A DNA stretch of 32,140 bases from Lachnospiraceae bacterium. GTDB lineage: Bacteria; Bacillota; Clostridia; Lachnospirales; Lachnospiraceae. Location: assembly GCA_900168235.1 (NCBI GenBank), contig FUZG01000020.1, positions 1-32,140 on the forward strand, read 5' to 3'. The position numbers were made by a program, and so were the translations under genes. Positions 23,322 through 31,940 of this stretch are shown here, piece after piece. The notes under the pieces were generated by a model, which searched no databases, was not told the origin of the DNA, and was given only the letters and a program-made list of their open reading frames with translations. The first letter of the stretch is position 1. Each line of letters begins with the position of its first letter.

Positions 23322-24263
23322 ATGAATACGGATAAGATAAAGGTGCTGGAAAATTTTATCAGCGAGTTAAATGATGAGACAAACGATCTTTGCATTTTTT
23401 GCAGGGATTATTTCGATGGAGATGCAATGTCTTCATACGATTCGGACACTATAGAAGACCCCGATACAGACGACTTTGGAGCAGATGAATACAAATATCT
23501 CACAAAGTCCGGCGCCAAGGCTGCATGCAAACGGGCTCTTAAAAAGATGACCGAATATATTAAAAATGAATATGAAAAGACCATGAAAGATGTTGTTTCA
23601 GAAATGAGCAGCTATCTTTTGAATGAAATACCTGAGTATTTGGAAAATGTGAAAGACTTTATCGAGATCTTTTCAGATGATCTTTCTTACTGCACGATCG
23701 AAGAAATGACCATCGAAGACGCCGAGATAAAGAAAGTCATTTTTGAGAAAAAAGAACAGTATTTTGGAGAACTGCTTGATCAGGAAAAAGTGATCGCAGA
23801 TATGGAGACAGAGCTGGACAGGCGGATTAAATGGGCGCTTTCTGCGTTCAAACCGAAGATTCCGGCAGAGCTTATCGACTTAGATAACTTATTGGATCTG
23901 TGTGAATATGATTATGATGAAGACGATAAACGTCATGATTATGAAATAGATGAGGCTTGCGATACAGTTGTTGAGCGTATTGAGGAATTGATAGAAGCAA
24001 AGGCTGAAAATCTCTTTAACGGTGCTGCAGCGGCATGCCTGGATCTGGTGGAAAATTATGCGGACCGCATAAAAGATTCTCTGTTTAATCTGTATACCGA
24101 CATTGCTGAGACTGAAACAGGTAAAGCACTTTCTGATGAAGAAAAAGAATCCTTTAGAAAGAAGAATCTTTGTCTGCCTGATTATGACGATGAACCGGAT
24201 GACGAAGAAGCCCAGCCGGATAAGAAAACATGGATCATATATCCATGGGATCTGCTTGACTAA
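23322..24263 (+). CDS. Acidic helical protein of unknown function
   Basis: 313 aa from the ATG at 23322, chosen for the GAGGTGGAG just upstream. It is not recognised. The sequence is strongly acidic (runs such as EYDYDEDDKRHDYEIDE and DYDDEPDDEEAQPD), has no signal peptide or membrane segment, and is predicted largely helical by its pattern of Leu/Ile/Val spacing. The middle part (KNEYEKTMKDVVSEMSSYLLNEIPEYLENV) has an amphipathic helix pattern. It ends in IIYPWDLLD. It follows pgcA across a terminator and precedes a gap, so neighbours give no hint. Confidence 0.7.
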   Translation: MNTDKIKVLENFISELNDETNDLCIFCRDYFDGDAMSSYDSDTIEDPDTDDFGADEYKYLTKSGAKAACKRALKKMTEYIKNEYEKTMKDVVSEMSSYLLNEIPEYLENVKDFIEIFSDDLSYCTIEEMTIEDAEIKKVIFEKKEQYFGELLDQEKVIADMETELDRRIKWALSAFKPKIPAELIDLDNLLDLCEYDYDEDDKRHDYEIDEACDTVVERIEELIEAKAENLFNGAAAACLDLVENYADRIKDSLFNLYTDIAETETGKALSDEEKESFRKKNLCLPDYDDEPDDEEAQPDKKTWIIYPWDLLD

Positions 24264-24445
24264 AGGTCTTTGTCAAAATTGCTCTAATAGATCAGGATGT
24301 GTATTGCATTGTGTATGCAATTTAGAACAACAAAATGCGGTTTTTCTATCGACAATATGGTTATTATTTATTAAAATAAAATTACCAAATGAAGGGGAGA
24401 TGGATAAAGGTTTTATCCATCACATGAGGTGGAGTTTGAAGGGAG

Positions 24446-24488
24446 CAAAAGGCAGAATCCTGAGTAAGGATCCTGCCTTTTGTTTATG
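24446..24488 (+). terminator. Plus-strand terminator
   Basis: CAAAAGGCAG/CTGCCTTTTG with an inner ATCC/GGAT stem. It closes the acidic-protein transcription unit. The 180 bases before it hold no recognisable gene; an inverted pair TTGCAT/ATGCAA lies near 24305-24322. Confidence 0.7.
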
Positions 24489-24504
24489 CGGAAAAATGAA
24501 GCGA

Positions 24505-24537
24505 GGCTCCGACAGCAAATAAATCGCTGCCGGAGCC
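24505..24537 (-). terminator. Minus-strand terminator of the phosphofructokinase gene
   Basis: GGCTCCG/CGGAGCC with an inner CAGC/GCTG stem, 18 bp after the stop of the minus-strand gene. The T-run is interrupted. Confidence 0.65.
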
Positions 24538-24554
24538 CCTTTATGTGTGAGTAT

Positions 24555-25793
24555 TTATTTTGTTATCGGTCTGTAAAGGTGTCTCGGGATACCATCCACC
24601 ATGATAGGAGATACATCACCCTGGATAAGAGGGCGGACATATGTGATGAAATCATCAGTAACATAAGAACCGTCTTTCGAAATCCATTCTTTTGGAACAA
24701 GTTTTTCGTCATTTGCAATTTTATGTACATCCTTAACCTCAGTTCCGCACTGGTACGGATCATCTGAGTGACGAACGAGAGTAACCATCTTTCCTGTATC
24801 GCCTTCGTCTGCTGCGAGGACAGCGGCACCGCCAACCTGATATGCTTCAAGGATATCTACTCGTGATGCGAGGTGAGAACCTGCTCTCTGAAGAGTAGAA
24901 AGCTCGATGGCACGTGTCTTGCAGCCAAGTTCTCCTGCGATAAAGCTTGCGAGATAGCTTGCTGTTCCTGAAAGCTGTCTGTGTCCGAAAGCATCGACAA
25001 AATCTACTGCCTGACCAAGTTCACAGACATATTTGCCGTCAGCCGTATGGATTCCTTCGGAAACTGCTATTACAACGGAAGGCTGTTTTTCGATAAGCTT
25101 TGCAACCTTGTCGCGGAATTTCTGGAGATCAAATGTGACTTCCGGGAGATAGATAAGATCCGGACCGGCACAGTCTTCGCCCTTTGCAAGGATAGAAGCA
25201 CCTGTGAGCCAACCTGCATTTCTGCCCATGATCTCAACGATAGTTACGACACCTTTTTCGTATTCAAGGCAGTAACTGTCGCGGATGATCTCCTTAACAG
25301 AAGTACCTATATATTTTGCGGCACTGCCATAACCGGGTGTGTGGTCAGTAAGTGCCAGGTCATTATCAATGGTTTTGGGACATCCGATGAATTTGATCTG
25401 TGATCCTGTGAGGATGGAGTAATCAGAAAGCTTTTTGATGGTGTCCATGGAATCATTTCCACCAATATAGATAAGAGCTTCGATCTCAAGCTTATTCAGA
25501 ATTTCAAAGATCTTTTCGTATGTTGCCATATCTGTATGGATATCAGGCAGTTTGAAACGGCAGGAACCAAGATAAGCAGCCGGTGTTCTCTTAAGGAGCT
25601 CAACATCCAGATCATTCTTGATGTGCTCTGAGAGATCGATGTATTTCTCCTGCATCAATCCCTGTATTCCGTGCAGCATACCAAATACTTTCTTTGCTCC
25701 ACGATCTTTGGCTGTGCGGTAAACTCCGGCTAAGGATGAATTGATAGCGGCGGTAGGGCCGCCTGATTGTCCTACGATGACATTACCCTTCAT
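24555..25793 (-). CDS. pfp: 6-phosphofructokinase, pyrophosphate-dependent type
   Basis: 412 aa from the Met at 25793, which has GGGAGGTA 5-7 bp upstream; the upstream in-frame Met would overlap that site. It phosphorylates fructose 6-phosphate in glycolysis. Phosphate-binding GQSGGPTAAIN is at 8-18. The discriminating positions are GGNDS at 111-115 (Asp where ATP enzymes have Gly) and PKTIDND at 139-145 (Lys where ATP enzymes have Gly); both point to pyrophosphate as phosphoryl donor and to a reversible reaction. This matches other clostridia that use PPi. Single gene with its own terminator; gene-name choice is less certain than the function. Confidence 0.9.
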   Translation of the reverse strand: MKGNVIVGQSGGPTAAINSSLAGVYRTAKDRGAKKVFGMLHGIQGLMQEKYIDLSEHIKNDLDVELLKRTPAAYLGSCRFKLPDIHTDMATYEKIFEILNKLEIEALIYIGGNDSMDTIKKLSDYSILTGSQIKFIGCPKTIDNDLALTDHTPGYGSAAKYIGTSVKEIIRDSYCLEYEKGVVTIVEIMGRNAGWLTGASILAKGEDCAGPDLIYLPEVTFDLQKFRDKVAKLIEKQPSVVIAVSEGIHTADGKYVCELGQAVDFVDAFGHRQLSGTASYLASFIAGELGCKTRAIELSTLQRAGSHLASRVDILEAYQVGGAAVLAADEGDTGKMVTLVRHSDDPYQCGTEVKDVHKIANDEKLVPKEWISKDGSYVTDDFITYVRPLIQGDVSPIMVDGIPRHLYRPITK

Positions 25794-26010
25794 GTGTGTA
25801 CCTCCCAACAAATAGATTGATAAAAGCTAATTTATTATAACATATTTCTGATAAAATGTGCTGTTTGAGTGCAATTTTTTGACAAATTGCATAAGTGACA
25901 AGGAGATGCAGATTTGGGGCTGATCTTCGGATACTGAGGAGTACAGGAACTTGTCTTTATATGTTAAAATTTATGTACATTTTGATTTTAAGAAGGTCGA
26001 GGGTACAAAA

Positions 26011-27465
26011 ATGAGTATTTTGGTCTTAGATGTTGGAACCACGAGTATGCGCGGAATCCTGTATGACAATAAAGGTTCAAAACTTGCTGTTCATCAGGTT
26101 AAAAATCATCCGGAGTTTCGCGGCGATGGAATAGTCAGCGAATCTCCGTCTGACTGGTCTGAAAATACCTATGAAATAGTAAGAGAGATATTGAAAAATA
26201 AATATGCCGGTGAATTATCGGCAATAGCCGTGACATCCCAAAGATCCAGTATCATTCCGGTGGATTCAGATGGAAAGCCGCTCATGGATACTATCATGTG
26301 GCAGGATGTCAGAAATAAAAAAATCTGCAGAGCTCTGGAATCTAAGAATGGCGAATTATTTAAGAAAACAGGATCACGTGTGAATACCGTTTTCTCCGGA
26401 AGCAAGATGACCTGGGTCAGAAAAGAGTGTCCGGATATATATGATAAAGTACATAAATTTGCAAATTTCCCTGAGTACATAATGCATCTCATGACCGGTG
26501 GATGGAATTCAGACTATACTTATGCCAGCAGAAGCGGCCTCATGAACATTCACACTAAAGCATTTGATGATGAACTGTTAGAATTATATGAAGTAAATCG
26601 TGAGCATCTTTGTGAACTCCACGAACCCGGTACTATAGTAGGTAAAACAAATGCTGATTTCGCACAGAAGACAGGATGCCCTGAAGGTATACCTGTGATC
26701 ACGGCAGGTGGAGACCAGCAGTGCGCAGCTATCGGTCAGGGTGTGACAACAGCTGGAGACGTTTCCATCGTTACCGGAACCGGTGGATTTATAATAGCTG
26801 CGTGCGACAGTATTCCGGGTAATCTTACAGATAACGTCATCATAAATTGTTCAAGTATTGCGGGAAAATATGTGATAGAAGCGAATGTCCTTGCGTGCAG
26901 TGCAGCATTTGACTGGTTTGCACATGAAATTTACGGCATGGACAATATAGACTATGCATTTACAGAAGCGGAGCTTGAAAAAGAAGCGAATATCACGGAT
27001 TGTCTGGTGATACCTTATTTTAAAGGAAGAGGGGCACCGGACTGGAACGCAGGTGCAAAAGCTATGTTTGCGGACATAACCCTTGCGACCAGACGAAGTG
27101 AGATGTTCAAGTCCATGCTTGAAAGCATCTTCATGGAACTTGGAAATCACATTTCAGCGTTTTCAGACTATGTGCCCCTGAAAAATATCTATATAAGCGG
27201 TGGAATGACTGCAAGTCAGGCACTTGTCCGCCTGCAGGCAGATGTTTACGGCAAAAAAGTGACCATAGGTTCAGATGCGGAAGCGACCGCAAGAGGTGCT
27301 TTTCTTGTGTCGCTTGTGAGTCTGGGTCTTTATCCTGACCTTAATACCGCATTTAATGAAACTTCTGAGCAGAAGAGTGTGACTATAGAACCGGATCTTG
27401 AAAAGTCAGCTCTCTACGAAATAAAGAGGCAGCGTATGAACCGGCTCTACCGGCAGGTGAATTGA
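26011..27465 (+). CDS. FGGY-family carbohydrate kinase
   Basis: 484 aa from the ATG at 26011, which opens the conserved ILVLDVGTTSMRG of the actin-like ATPase fold; the longer frame from 25951 would add an unrelated leader. The catalytic base is probably D235 in GGDQQCAAIGQG. A second phosphate loop is VTGTGG at 254-259, and the adenine-side loop is ISGGMTASQALVRLQADV. Length fits the family of xylulose, glycerol and related sugar kinases. Substrate cannot be told from the sequence and no transporter or isomerase is adjacent. Its stop abuts the stop of the convergent DUF4173 gene with no gap. Confidence 0.88.
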   Translation: MSILVLDVGTTSMRGILYDNKGSKLAVHQVKNHPEFRGDGIVSESPSDWSENTYEIVREILKNKYAGELSAIAVTSQRSSIIPVDSDGKPLMDTIMWQDVRNKKICRALESKNGELFKKTGSRVNTVFSGSKMTWVRKECPDIYDKVHKFANFPEYIMHLMTGGWNSDYTYASRSGLMNIHTKAFDDELLELYEVNREHLCELHEPGTIVGKTNADFAQKTGCPEGIPVITAGGDQQCAAIGQGVTTAGDVSIVTGTGGFIIAACDSIPGNLTDNVIINCSSIAGKYVIEANVLACSAAFDWFAHEIYGMDNIDYAFTEAELEKEANITDCLVIPYFKGRGAPDWNAGAKAMFADITLATRRSEMFKSMLESIFMELGNHISAFSDYVPLKNIYISGGMTASQALVRLQADVYGKKVTIGSDAEATARGAFLVSLVSLGLYPDLNTAFNETSEQKSVTIEPDLEKSALYEIKRQRMNRLYRQVN

Positions 27466-29166
27466 TCATCTGTCCATATAATCACTGCATAACTGATCAG
27501 CCATAAAATCACTCACATTGAAATTTCGTACTTTGTTAAAGACAGATTTATAGTTAAGTTCGTAAACATAATCGTGATTGTTTTTTATCACTTCAACCGC
27601 GGTGTCTGTTTCACCTGCCATGATAAGTGCCGGAACAGAGTCTACGGAAAGGTGTTCTGTGATATAGATATTATCATAGGAGTAGCGGATGGAACCGTCT
27701 TCGCTGGAATAGCCTTTATAGATAACCGGGTTCGAAACATTGTATGCAGCGATCCAGAAATCAGGTTTGATAAACGCGAAGAACATATAAAGTACGGTTC
27801 CTGCGACCAGACAAAATTTTGCAACAGGTATATTTTTATTGAAGAGGCCGACACTTAGAATAGTGAGGCATACTGTAAGTACAGCAAGGAACCAGAGCAC
27901 AAAAAATCTAAGGAAGGTCAGGTTATATGCCTGCACATAAAGTATCATTCGGAATGCACTTGAAAAGATCATGAGATAAGTGCAGCCGCAGATGGTCATT
28001 GTAAGCGCAGTCAGGAATCCGTGTTTTTCAAAACAGCTTCTTACTATAGTCGCGATGAGGATGTTTATGAGACATACAAAAAGCAGCTGATAGAAGCCTT
28101 CGTGGGCATATTCCGCATAAGTATAGTTATCGGGCAGTTCCGCGTGACCAAGCAAAAATATGAACTGGATACCGCAGAAAACGAGATAAACGAGAGTAAG
28201 TATCAGTTCCATGGGAATCATGAGCAGAGGATTTCCCTTTTTTGAAGGCTGTTCAGGAACTGCACGAAAGAGCGGTGCAGAAGGTGACAGTGTCGTGAAA
28301 ATGCTGTAGATTCCAATGAGTGCTGCAAAGAACCAGAAAATAAATCCAAGAATATCAAAAAACTGATCAGTGATATCAAAATCAATTTTTATGGAGCTGA
28401 GTATCGTTGAAAAAACAAGATCGGCACTTGCGAGCAGAGCTATGATGACAGCGACAACTGGTACTGCGATGATGATTCCGTAAAAAATCAGCCATCCCTG
28501 CTGCTTTCTTTTTATAGTTCCTTCATCCGGTGCTTTTCTGGAACTCATAAAGAGCATGAAACCAAGAAGGGGCTCAAAAAGATTTATGAAGGGCAGAAAT
28601 ATCATTTTGAAGACAGCACCAACAATTCGGAATGGATTTTTGCCCTCTGAATCTACATAGCTTCTGTAAAACAGGCATCCGGTAAGGACGAATATTCCTG
28701 TGCCGGTGAAAAAATGCAGTGCAAAGGAAGCTGTGAGAAACTGAGATATAGACAGCAGGATTATGGATACCATATAAAAGAGACGTACGCCAAGCTTGCC
28801 GTTCTTTTCTTTCAGAAAATTACCCGGCATATAGCAAGTTTCTTTATTGGCCATTCGATCGACAAGAGCAAGAAAAATAAGACTTCCTATATTAAAAACA
28901 GTATGTGAGATTCCTCCGGTGACACTCTTATACATGCATAAGCAGTAGAAGAGACCGTAAAGCGCGGAGAAAAGGCCGTACTTTCTGAAATTACTGAGTC
29001 TCTTTTCGTCGAGAAGCTTCTTTTTCTGCTGTGAAAAGTCTTCAAAATTATTTACTTTCTGGGGTCCTAGACCCTGTGGATTTACGTTTCCCTGCGGCGC
29101 GTTTGCAGGTCTTACAGGCATCGGCGGTACATCATTTCTTATCTGTCCATTAAAATTTGCGTCCAT
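27466..29166 (-). CDS. DUF4173 (DUF4153-like) multi-pass membrane protein
   Basis: 566 aa. The first 60 residues are Pro/Asn/Gln-rich and cytoplasmic in character, followed by about 12 membrane segments and a soluble tail of about 90 residues. The phrase YAEYAHEGFYQLLFVCLINI is the hallmark of the DUF4173/DUF4153 family. Function is unknown. It lies upstream-in-order of an XRE regulator and a DUF2975 gene on the same strand (16 bp after the regulator's stop on the minus strand, read in the order DUF2975, XRE, DUF4173), so it is probably the third gene of that operon. ATG has GGGAGGAG upstream. Confidence 0.85.
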   Translation of the reverse strand: MDANFNGQIRNDVPPMPVRPANAPQGNVNPQGLGPQKVNNFEDFSQQKKKLLDEKRLSNFRKYGLFSALYGLFYCLCMYKSVTGGISHTVFNIGSLIFLALVDRMANKETCYMPGNFLKEKNGKLGVRLFYMVSIILLSISQFLTASFALHFFTGTGIFVLTGCLFYRSYVDSEGKNPFRIVGAVFKMIFLPFINLFEPLLGFMLFMSSRKAPDEGTIKRKQQGWLIFYGIIIAVPVVAVIIALLASADLVFSTILSSIKIDFDITDQFFDILGFIFWFFAALIGIYSIFTTLSPSAPLFRAVPEQPSKKGNPLLMIPMELILTLVYLVFCGIQFIFLLGHAELPDNYTYAEYAHEGFYQLLFVCLINILIATIVRSCFEKHGFLTALTMTICGCTYLMIFSSAFRMILYVQAYNLTFLRFFVLWFLAVLTVCLTILSVGLFNKNIPVAKFCLVAGTVLYMFFAFIKPDFWIAAYNVSNPVIYKGYSSEDGSIRYSYDNIYITEHLSVDSVPALIMAGETDTAVEVIKNNHDYVYELNYKSVFNKVRNFNVSDFMADQLCSDYMDR

Positions 29167-29181
29167 TTTATTCTCCTCCCA

Positions 29182-29412
29182 TTATTCAAACTTTCTAAAT
29201 TCCAGTATGTCGCCGGGCTGGCAATCCAGCGCATCACATATTTTTACAAGAGTTGATACTTTTATAGCCTTTGCCTTTCCTGTTTTCAGGATCGACATAT
29301 TGGCAAGCGTGATCCCGACTTTTTCGGCAAGTTCTGTAAGTGACATTTTTCTCATGGCGAGCATCACATCAATATTAAAGATGATCTCGCCCTTTACTTT
29401 TTCATTTTCCAT
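29182..29412 (-). CDS. Small XRE/Cro-type regulator (YozG-like)
   Basis: 76 aa from the Met at 29412; the longer frame would overlap the upstream gene. A compact helix-turn-helix: IDVMLAMRKMSLTELAEKVGITLANMSILKTGKAKAIKVSTLVKICDALDCQPGDILEF. Small XRE proteins of this type commonly sit next to DUF2975 genes, as here, and probably control their own operon. Two matching operator palindromes lie over the operon promoter at 30025-30079. Confidence 0.9.
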   Translation of the reverse strand: MENEKVKGEIIFNIDVMLAMRKMSLTELAEKVGITLANMSILKTGKAKAIKVSTLVKICDALDCQPGDILEFRKFE

Positions 29413-29440
29413 AATATTCACCCGTTTAACCCTGTCATCA

Positions 29441-29947
29441 TCAGATAGTGAGCTCATTCTGTTCTTTAAGTTCGGCTGCGATAGAGCACATTTTTTCCAG
29501 AACCCTTGCGCAAAATGCGAAAGCAGAGCCTATAAAAATGATGATTATTGACAGAATAAGGACTCCTGGGTGTGACATATTCAGCAGAAGGAAAAGCACA
29601 TTTCCTGCAAAAAAGAAGATCACACCGGCAGCGGTCGTTTTGAATATCTTGTTAAAGAGTTTTTCATTTTCATAAGAAAATGCTTTTTCACGGCCGATGT
29701 TATCAGCAATCATCCATGCAAAAGCTAAAATAATGTAAAAAGGAACAGCGCACAACCACAGGAATATGAGCCATGGATAATAGCAGTAGGCAAATTCAGG
29801 ACCGACACGCAGTATAGATTTTCCGATTTCGGGTAAACCTACAAGAAAAAGTACCAGTCCAAGTATTGCAGTGCAGACGATGAAGCCTTTCAAAATACCT
29901 GACATCTTCATTTCTTCAGCACGAAGATTAAATTCTTTCGTATCCAT
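29441..29947 (-). CDS. DUF2975 membrane protein
   Basis: 168 aa with four hydrophobic segments and the family hallmark IGREKAFSYENEKLFNKI between the second and third. Function is unknown; in Firmicutes it pairs with small XRE regulators. The ATG follows AAGGAGAG. First gene of the likely operon DUF2975 - XRE - DUF4173, from the promoter at 30027-30055. Confidence 0.9.
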   Translation of the reverse strand: MDTKEFNLRAEEMKMSGILKGFIVCTAILGLVLFLVGLPEIGKSILRVGPEFAYCYYPWLIFLWLCAVPFYIILAFAWMIADNIGREKAFSYENEKLFNKIFKTTAAGVIFFFAGNVLFLLLNMSHPGVLILSIIIIFIGSAFAFCARVLEKMCSIAAELKEQNELTI

Positions 29948-30024
29948 ACAAATCTCTCCTTAAAAATGAAACATAAAGCCCGGCTTGCAGAGGTGTGTAC
30001 ATTTTTATGAACCTCTTGATGGAC

Positions 30025-30079
30025 TTATCGTAACACGATAAAGATTGAAATGCAACAATAAATTATCGCAAAACGATAA
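30025..30079 (-). promoter_or_regulatory. Promoter with two operator palindromes for the DUF2975-XRE operon
   Basis: TTATCGTAACACGATAA (30025-30041) and TTATCGCAAAACGATAA (30063-30079) are two 17-bp palindromes of the same sequence class, centres 38 bp apart. On the minus strand TTGCAT (30050-30055) and TACGAT (30027-30032) form a promoter with a 17-bp spacer; the -10 lies inside the first palindrome and the second is just upstream of the -35. This is the layout of an autoregulated XRE promoter. Confidence 0.8.
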
Positions 30080-30126
30080 AAATCTTATGAAATACAAAAA
30101 TATTTGTCTGAACGATCCGCAAAAAA

Positions 30127-30152
30127 GCCCTCCTACACGGGAGTAGGAGGGC
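30127..30152 (-). terminator. Terminator of the Ig-like secreted protein gene
   Basis: Perfect stem GCCCTCCTAC/GTAGGAGGGC with a 6-nt loop; on the minus strand it is followed by TTTTTT. Confidence 0.9.
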
Positions 30153-30179
30153 TATGCACTGAATCGTATGGGGTTCGGT

Positions 30180-31298
30180 TTACTTAGTTACTTTAACATT
30201 GATATTGAATTTCTTTCCGTTGATAGTAAACGGGATCTTTGCGGAACCCTTCTTTGAAGCGGTACCTGTTACGTGGTAGTGACCATCGTCTGCCATATCA
30301 AATGAAAGATTAGAGACTACATCCTTATTCTTAATGGTTCCCGGCACAACTGTAAGCGGTGCATCGAGATCAATATCGAAAGTCTGACCAACAGATGTGG
30401 TTCCCTTCATTTTTTTAACAAGGATCGAATTAGTGGATGTAGAAACAGTCGGATTGATAACAACTACAACGAGCTTCTTAGGAACTCCGTTTACAGAATA
30501 ATGGATCGTAGCGGTTCCGGCAGCTTTTGCGGTGAGCACACCACTGTTTGAAACCTTCACGATGGGCTTCAGCTTGTCATATTTAATGGATTTCTTATCG
30601 AAATTCGCATTGAATACTATTTTATTGCCCTTTGCAATAGTAAGACGGTTATTGGTGATCTTGGGATTCGGAGTTGCGACATATTTTCTGCCGTTTTTTG
30701 AAACTGTCATCGTATCAATAACAGAACCGTATCCTTTTGCTCCCATTTCCTTGTAGTAAGCAGCCTTTCCCTCGGCAGGATCGTTCAGATCACCGATTCT
30801 GGTAAGTGTAAGACCCTCGTAACCGGATGAAGTACCAGTGAGAGATGCAGATGAAAGATCAACGTTTGCCTTGATATCTACAAAAACGTATCCGCTTGGA
30901 TGTTCGAGCCAGTCTTCGCCATCCAGATGAAGGTGATCGTTACTGAAGTCGTATGTACCCTTCATGGTGTAGCATCCTGTAGGCACTCCCGGATTATCGG
31001 GGTGCTCCGAGAAATTAAATACAGCGACAACGTTTCCGTTTTCTGAAACAGAGCTGATCTTCAGATTCAAAGCGGTCTTACCCTGACTGGCAAAGTAGTG
31101 GCCTTCCCAGAAGCCCTCAAGTATAGAGATTGCCTTGTTCTTATCGACGTCAGAAGTGTCAGCTGTGGCCTCGTCTGTCAGGTTTGCTTCGACTGTTTCT
31201 TCTTTATAAGAAGTGTTCAGTTCGCTGGCATAAACATTTGCGTTTGTAAATACCAGTGTAGCAGACAAAACTGCTGCTATGAGCTTGGTTCTTTTCAT
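30180..31298 (-). CDS. Secreted protein with a Big2/Ig-like domain
   Basis: 372 aa from the Met at 31298 (AAGGAGAG upstream). Signal peptide ends near VYAS/E. Residues 50-170 form an unidentified beta domain (FWEGHYFASQGKTALNLKISSVSENGNVVAVFNFSE...DHLHLDGEDWLEHPSGYVFVDIKANVDL) that resembles lipocalin-like or carbohydrate-related small domains. Then a Big2-type bacterial Ig-like domain (IVKVSNSGVLTAKAAGTATIHYSVNGV), and a final beta module. Probably extracellular or cell-wall associated. Composition is close to the PPC proteins in Lys and Ser/Thr content but it is not homologous in sequence. Confidence 0.75.
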   Translation of the reverse strand: MKRTKLIAAVLSATLVFTNANVYASELNTSYKEETVEANLTDEATADTSDVDKNKAISILEGFWEGHYFASQGKTALNLKISSVSENGNVVAVFNFSEHPDNPGVPTGCYTMKGTYDFSNDHLHLDGEDWLEHPSGYVFVDIKANVDLSSASLTGTSSGYEGLTLTRIGDLNDPAEGKAAYYKEMGAKGYGSVIDTMTVSKNGRKYVATPNPKITNNRLTIAKGNKIVFNANFDKKSIKYDKLKPIVKVSNSGVLTAKAAGTATIHYSVNGVPKKLVVVVINPTVSTSTNSILVKKMKGTTSVGQTFDIDLDAPLTVVPGTIKNKDVVSNLSFDMADDGHYHVTGTASKKGSAKIPFTINGKKFNINVKVTK

Positions 31299-31333
31299 GA
31301 GTTGTACTCTCCTTAATGTGATTATCAACACGG

Positions 31334-31353
31334 CTGTCCGTTTGCGCGGACAG
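31334..31353 (-). promoter_or_regulatory. Leader hairpin of the Ig-like protein gene
   Basis: CTGTCCG/CGGACAG with a 6-nt loop, about 15 nt upstream of the AAGGAG site on the minus strand. A TATAAT (31370-31375, minus strand) lies just upstream, though no good -35 was found. Without a T-run it is more likely an mRNA-stabilising stem than a terminator. Confidence 0.55.
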
Positions 31354-31381
31354 GCGCGTCAGCTTTCTAATTATACTATAA

Positions 31382-31670
31382 GGTATGATTGTATTGCGAT
31401 AAAAACATAATTGCCTGCAGTTAAGATCACTGATTTACTAATGGACGAAATATGCGAAAACTTCGTAAAGTATATTCAATAGAAGCAATAAAGATGGAAA
31501 ATAGCTGGTTATACCGCGGTTTTTGTAAAAAAGATAAGTATATTGGATGGAGAATTGTATAATTGAACAACAATTCATAGAAACGGTAATTTGAATGAAT
31601 ATTATGTATGAATATATATGATACAATGCATAAATATACAAATAAAATAAATTGTATAATTTTTTGAAAT
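31382..31670. other. AT-rich region upstream of the rRNA operon
   Basis: About 290 bases with no supported gene. It has several TATAAT-like hexamers (for example 31655-31660) and runs of A/T, consistent with an upstream element or additional promoters of the rRNA operon. Confidence 0.5.
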
Positions 31671-31675
31671 TGTTG

Positions 31676-31704
31676 TTGACGGCATCTTTATCAGATGCTA
31701 ATAT
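31676..31704 (+). promoter_or_regulatory. rRNA operon promoter
   Basis: TTGACG at 31676-31681 and TAATAT at 31699-31704 with a 17-bp spacer; the spacer holds an inverted pair GCATC/GATGC. An A/T-rich stretch lies immediately upstream. It is followed by an untranslated leader leading to 16S. Confidence 0.75.
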
Positions 31705-31940
31705 ATCACTTGTCGCCGCGAGAGACACGAGCGAAACAGCTCGAAAGGCTCAATTAACAAGCGGTCCGACAGAATTGGACCTTGACAAACAAACAGCAAT
31801 GCAACCCTGAAAATTCAAAACGAAATTTCAGAAATGCAATAAAAAACGAACCTGAAGATCAGAGAGATCTGATCGACAGTAAATCGGTTAAAAAGAAACG
31901 CGAAGCGAAAAGCTAGCTGATCTTGAAACCGGATCAAACT
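31705..31940 (+). ncRNA. 16S rRNA leader
   Basis: About 230 bases with several inverted pairs: GGTCC/GGACC (31763-31781), CTGAAA/TTTCAG (31807-31831) and GATCAGAGAGATCTGATC (31857-31874). These are expected in the precursor for processing. The sequence near 31792-31820 may contain the antitermination boxA, but I could not fix it. Confidence 0.55.

Noticed and set aside
24103-24522. 139-codon ORF
   Set aside because: Out-of-frame shadow of the acidic-protein gene running into two terminators.
31438-31728. 96-codon minus-strand ORF upstream of 16S
   Set aside because: Lies in AT-rich rRNA promoter DNA with no ribosome site and low-complexity hydrophobic translation.
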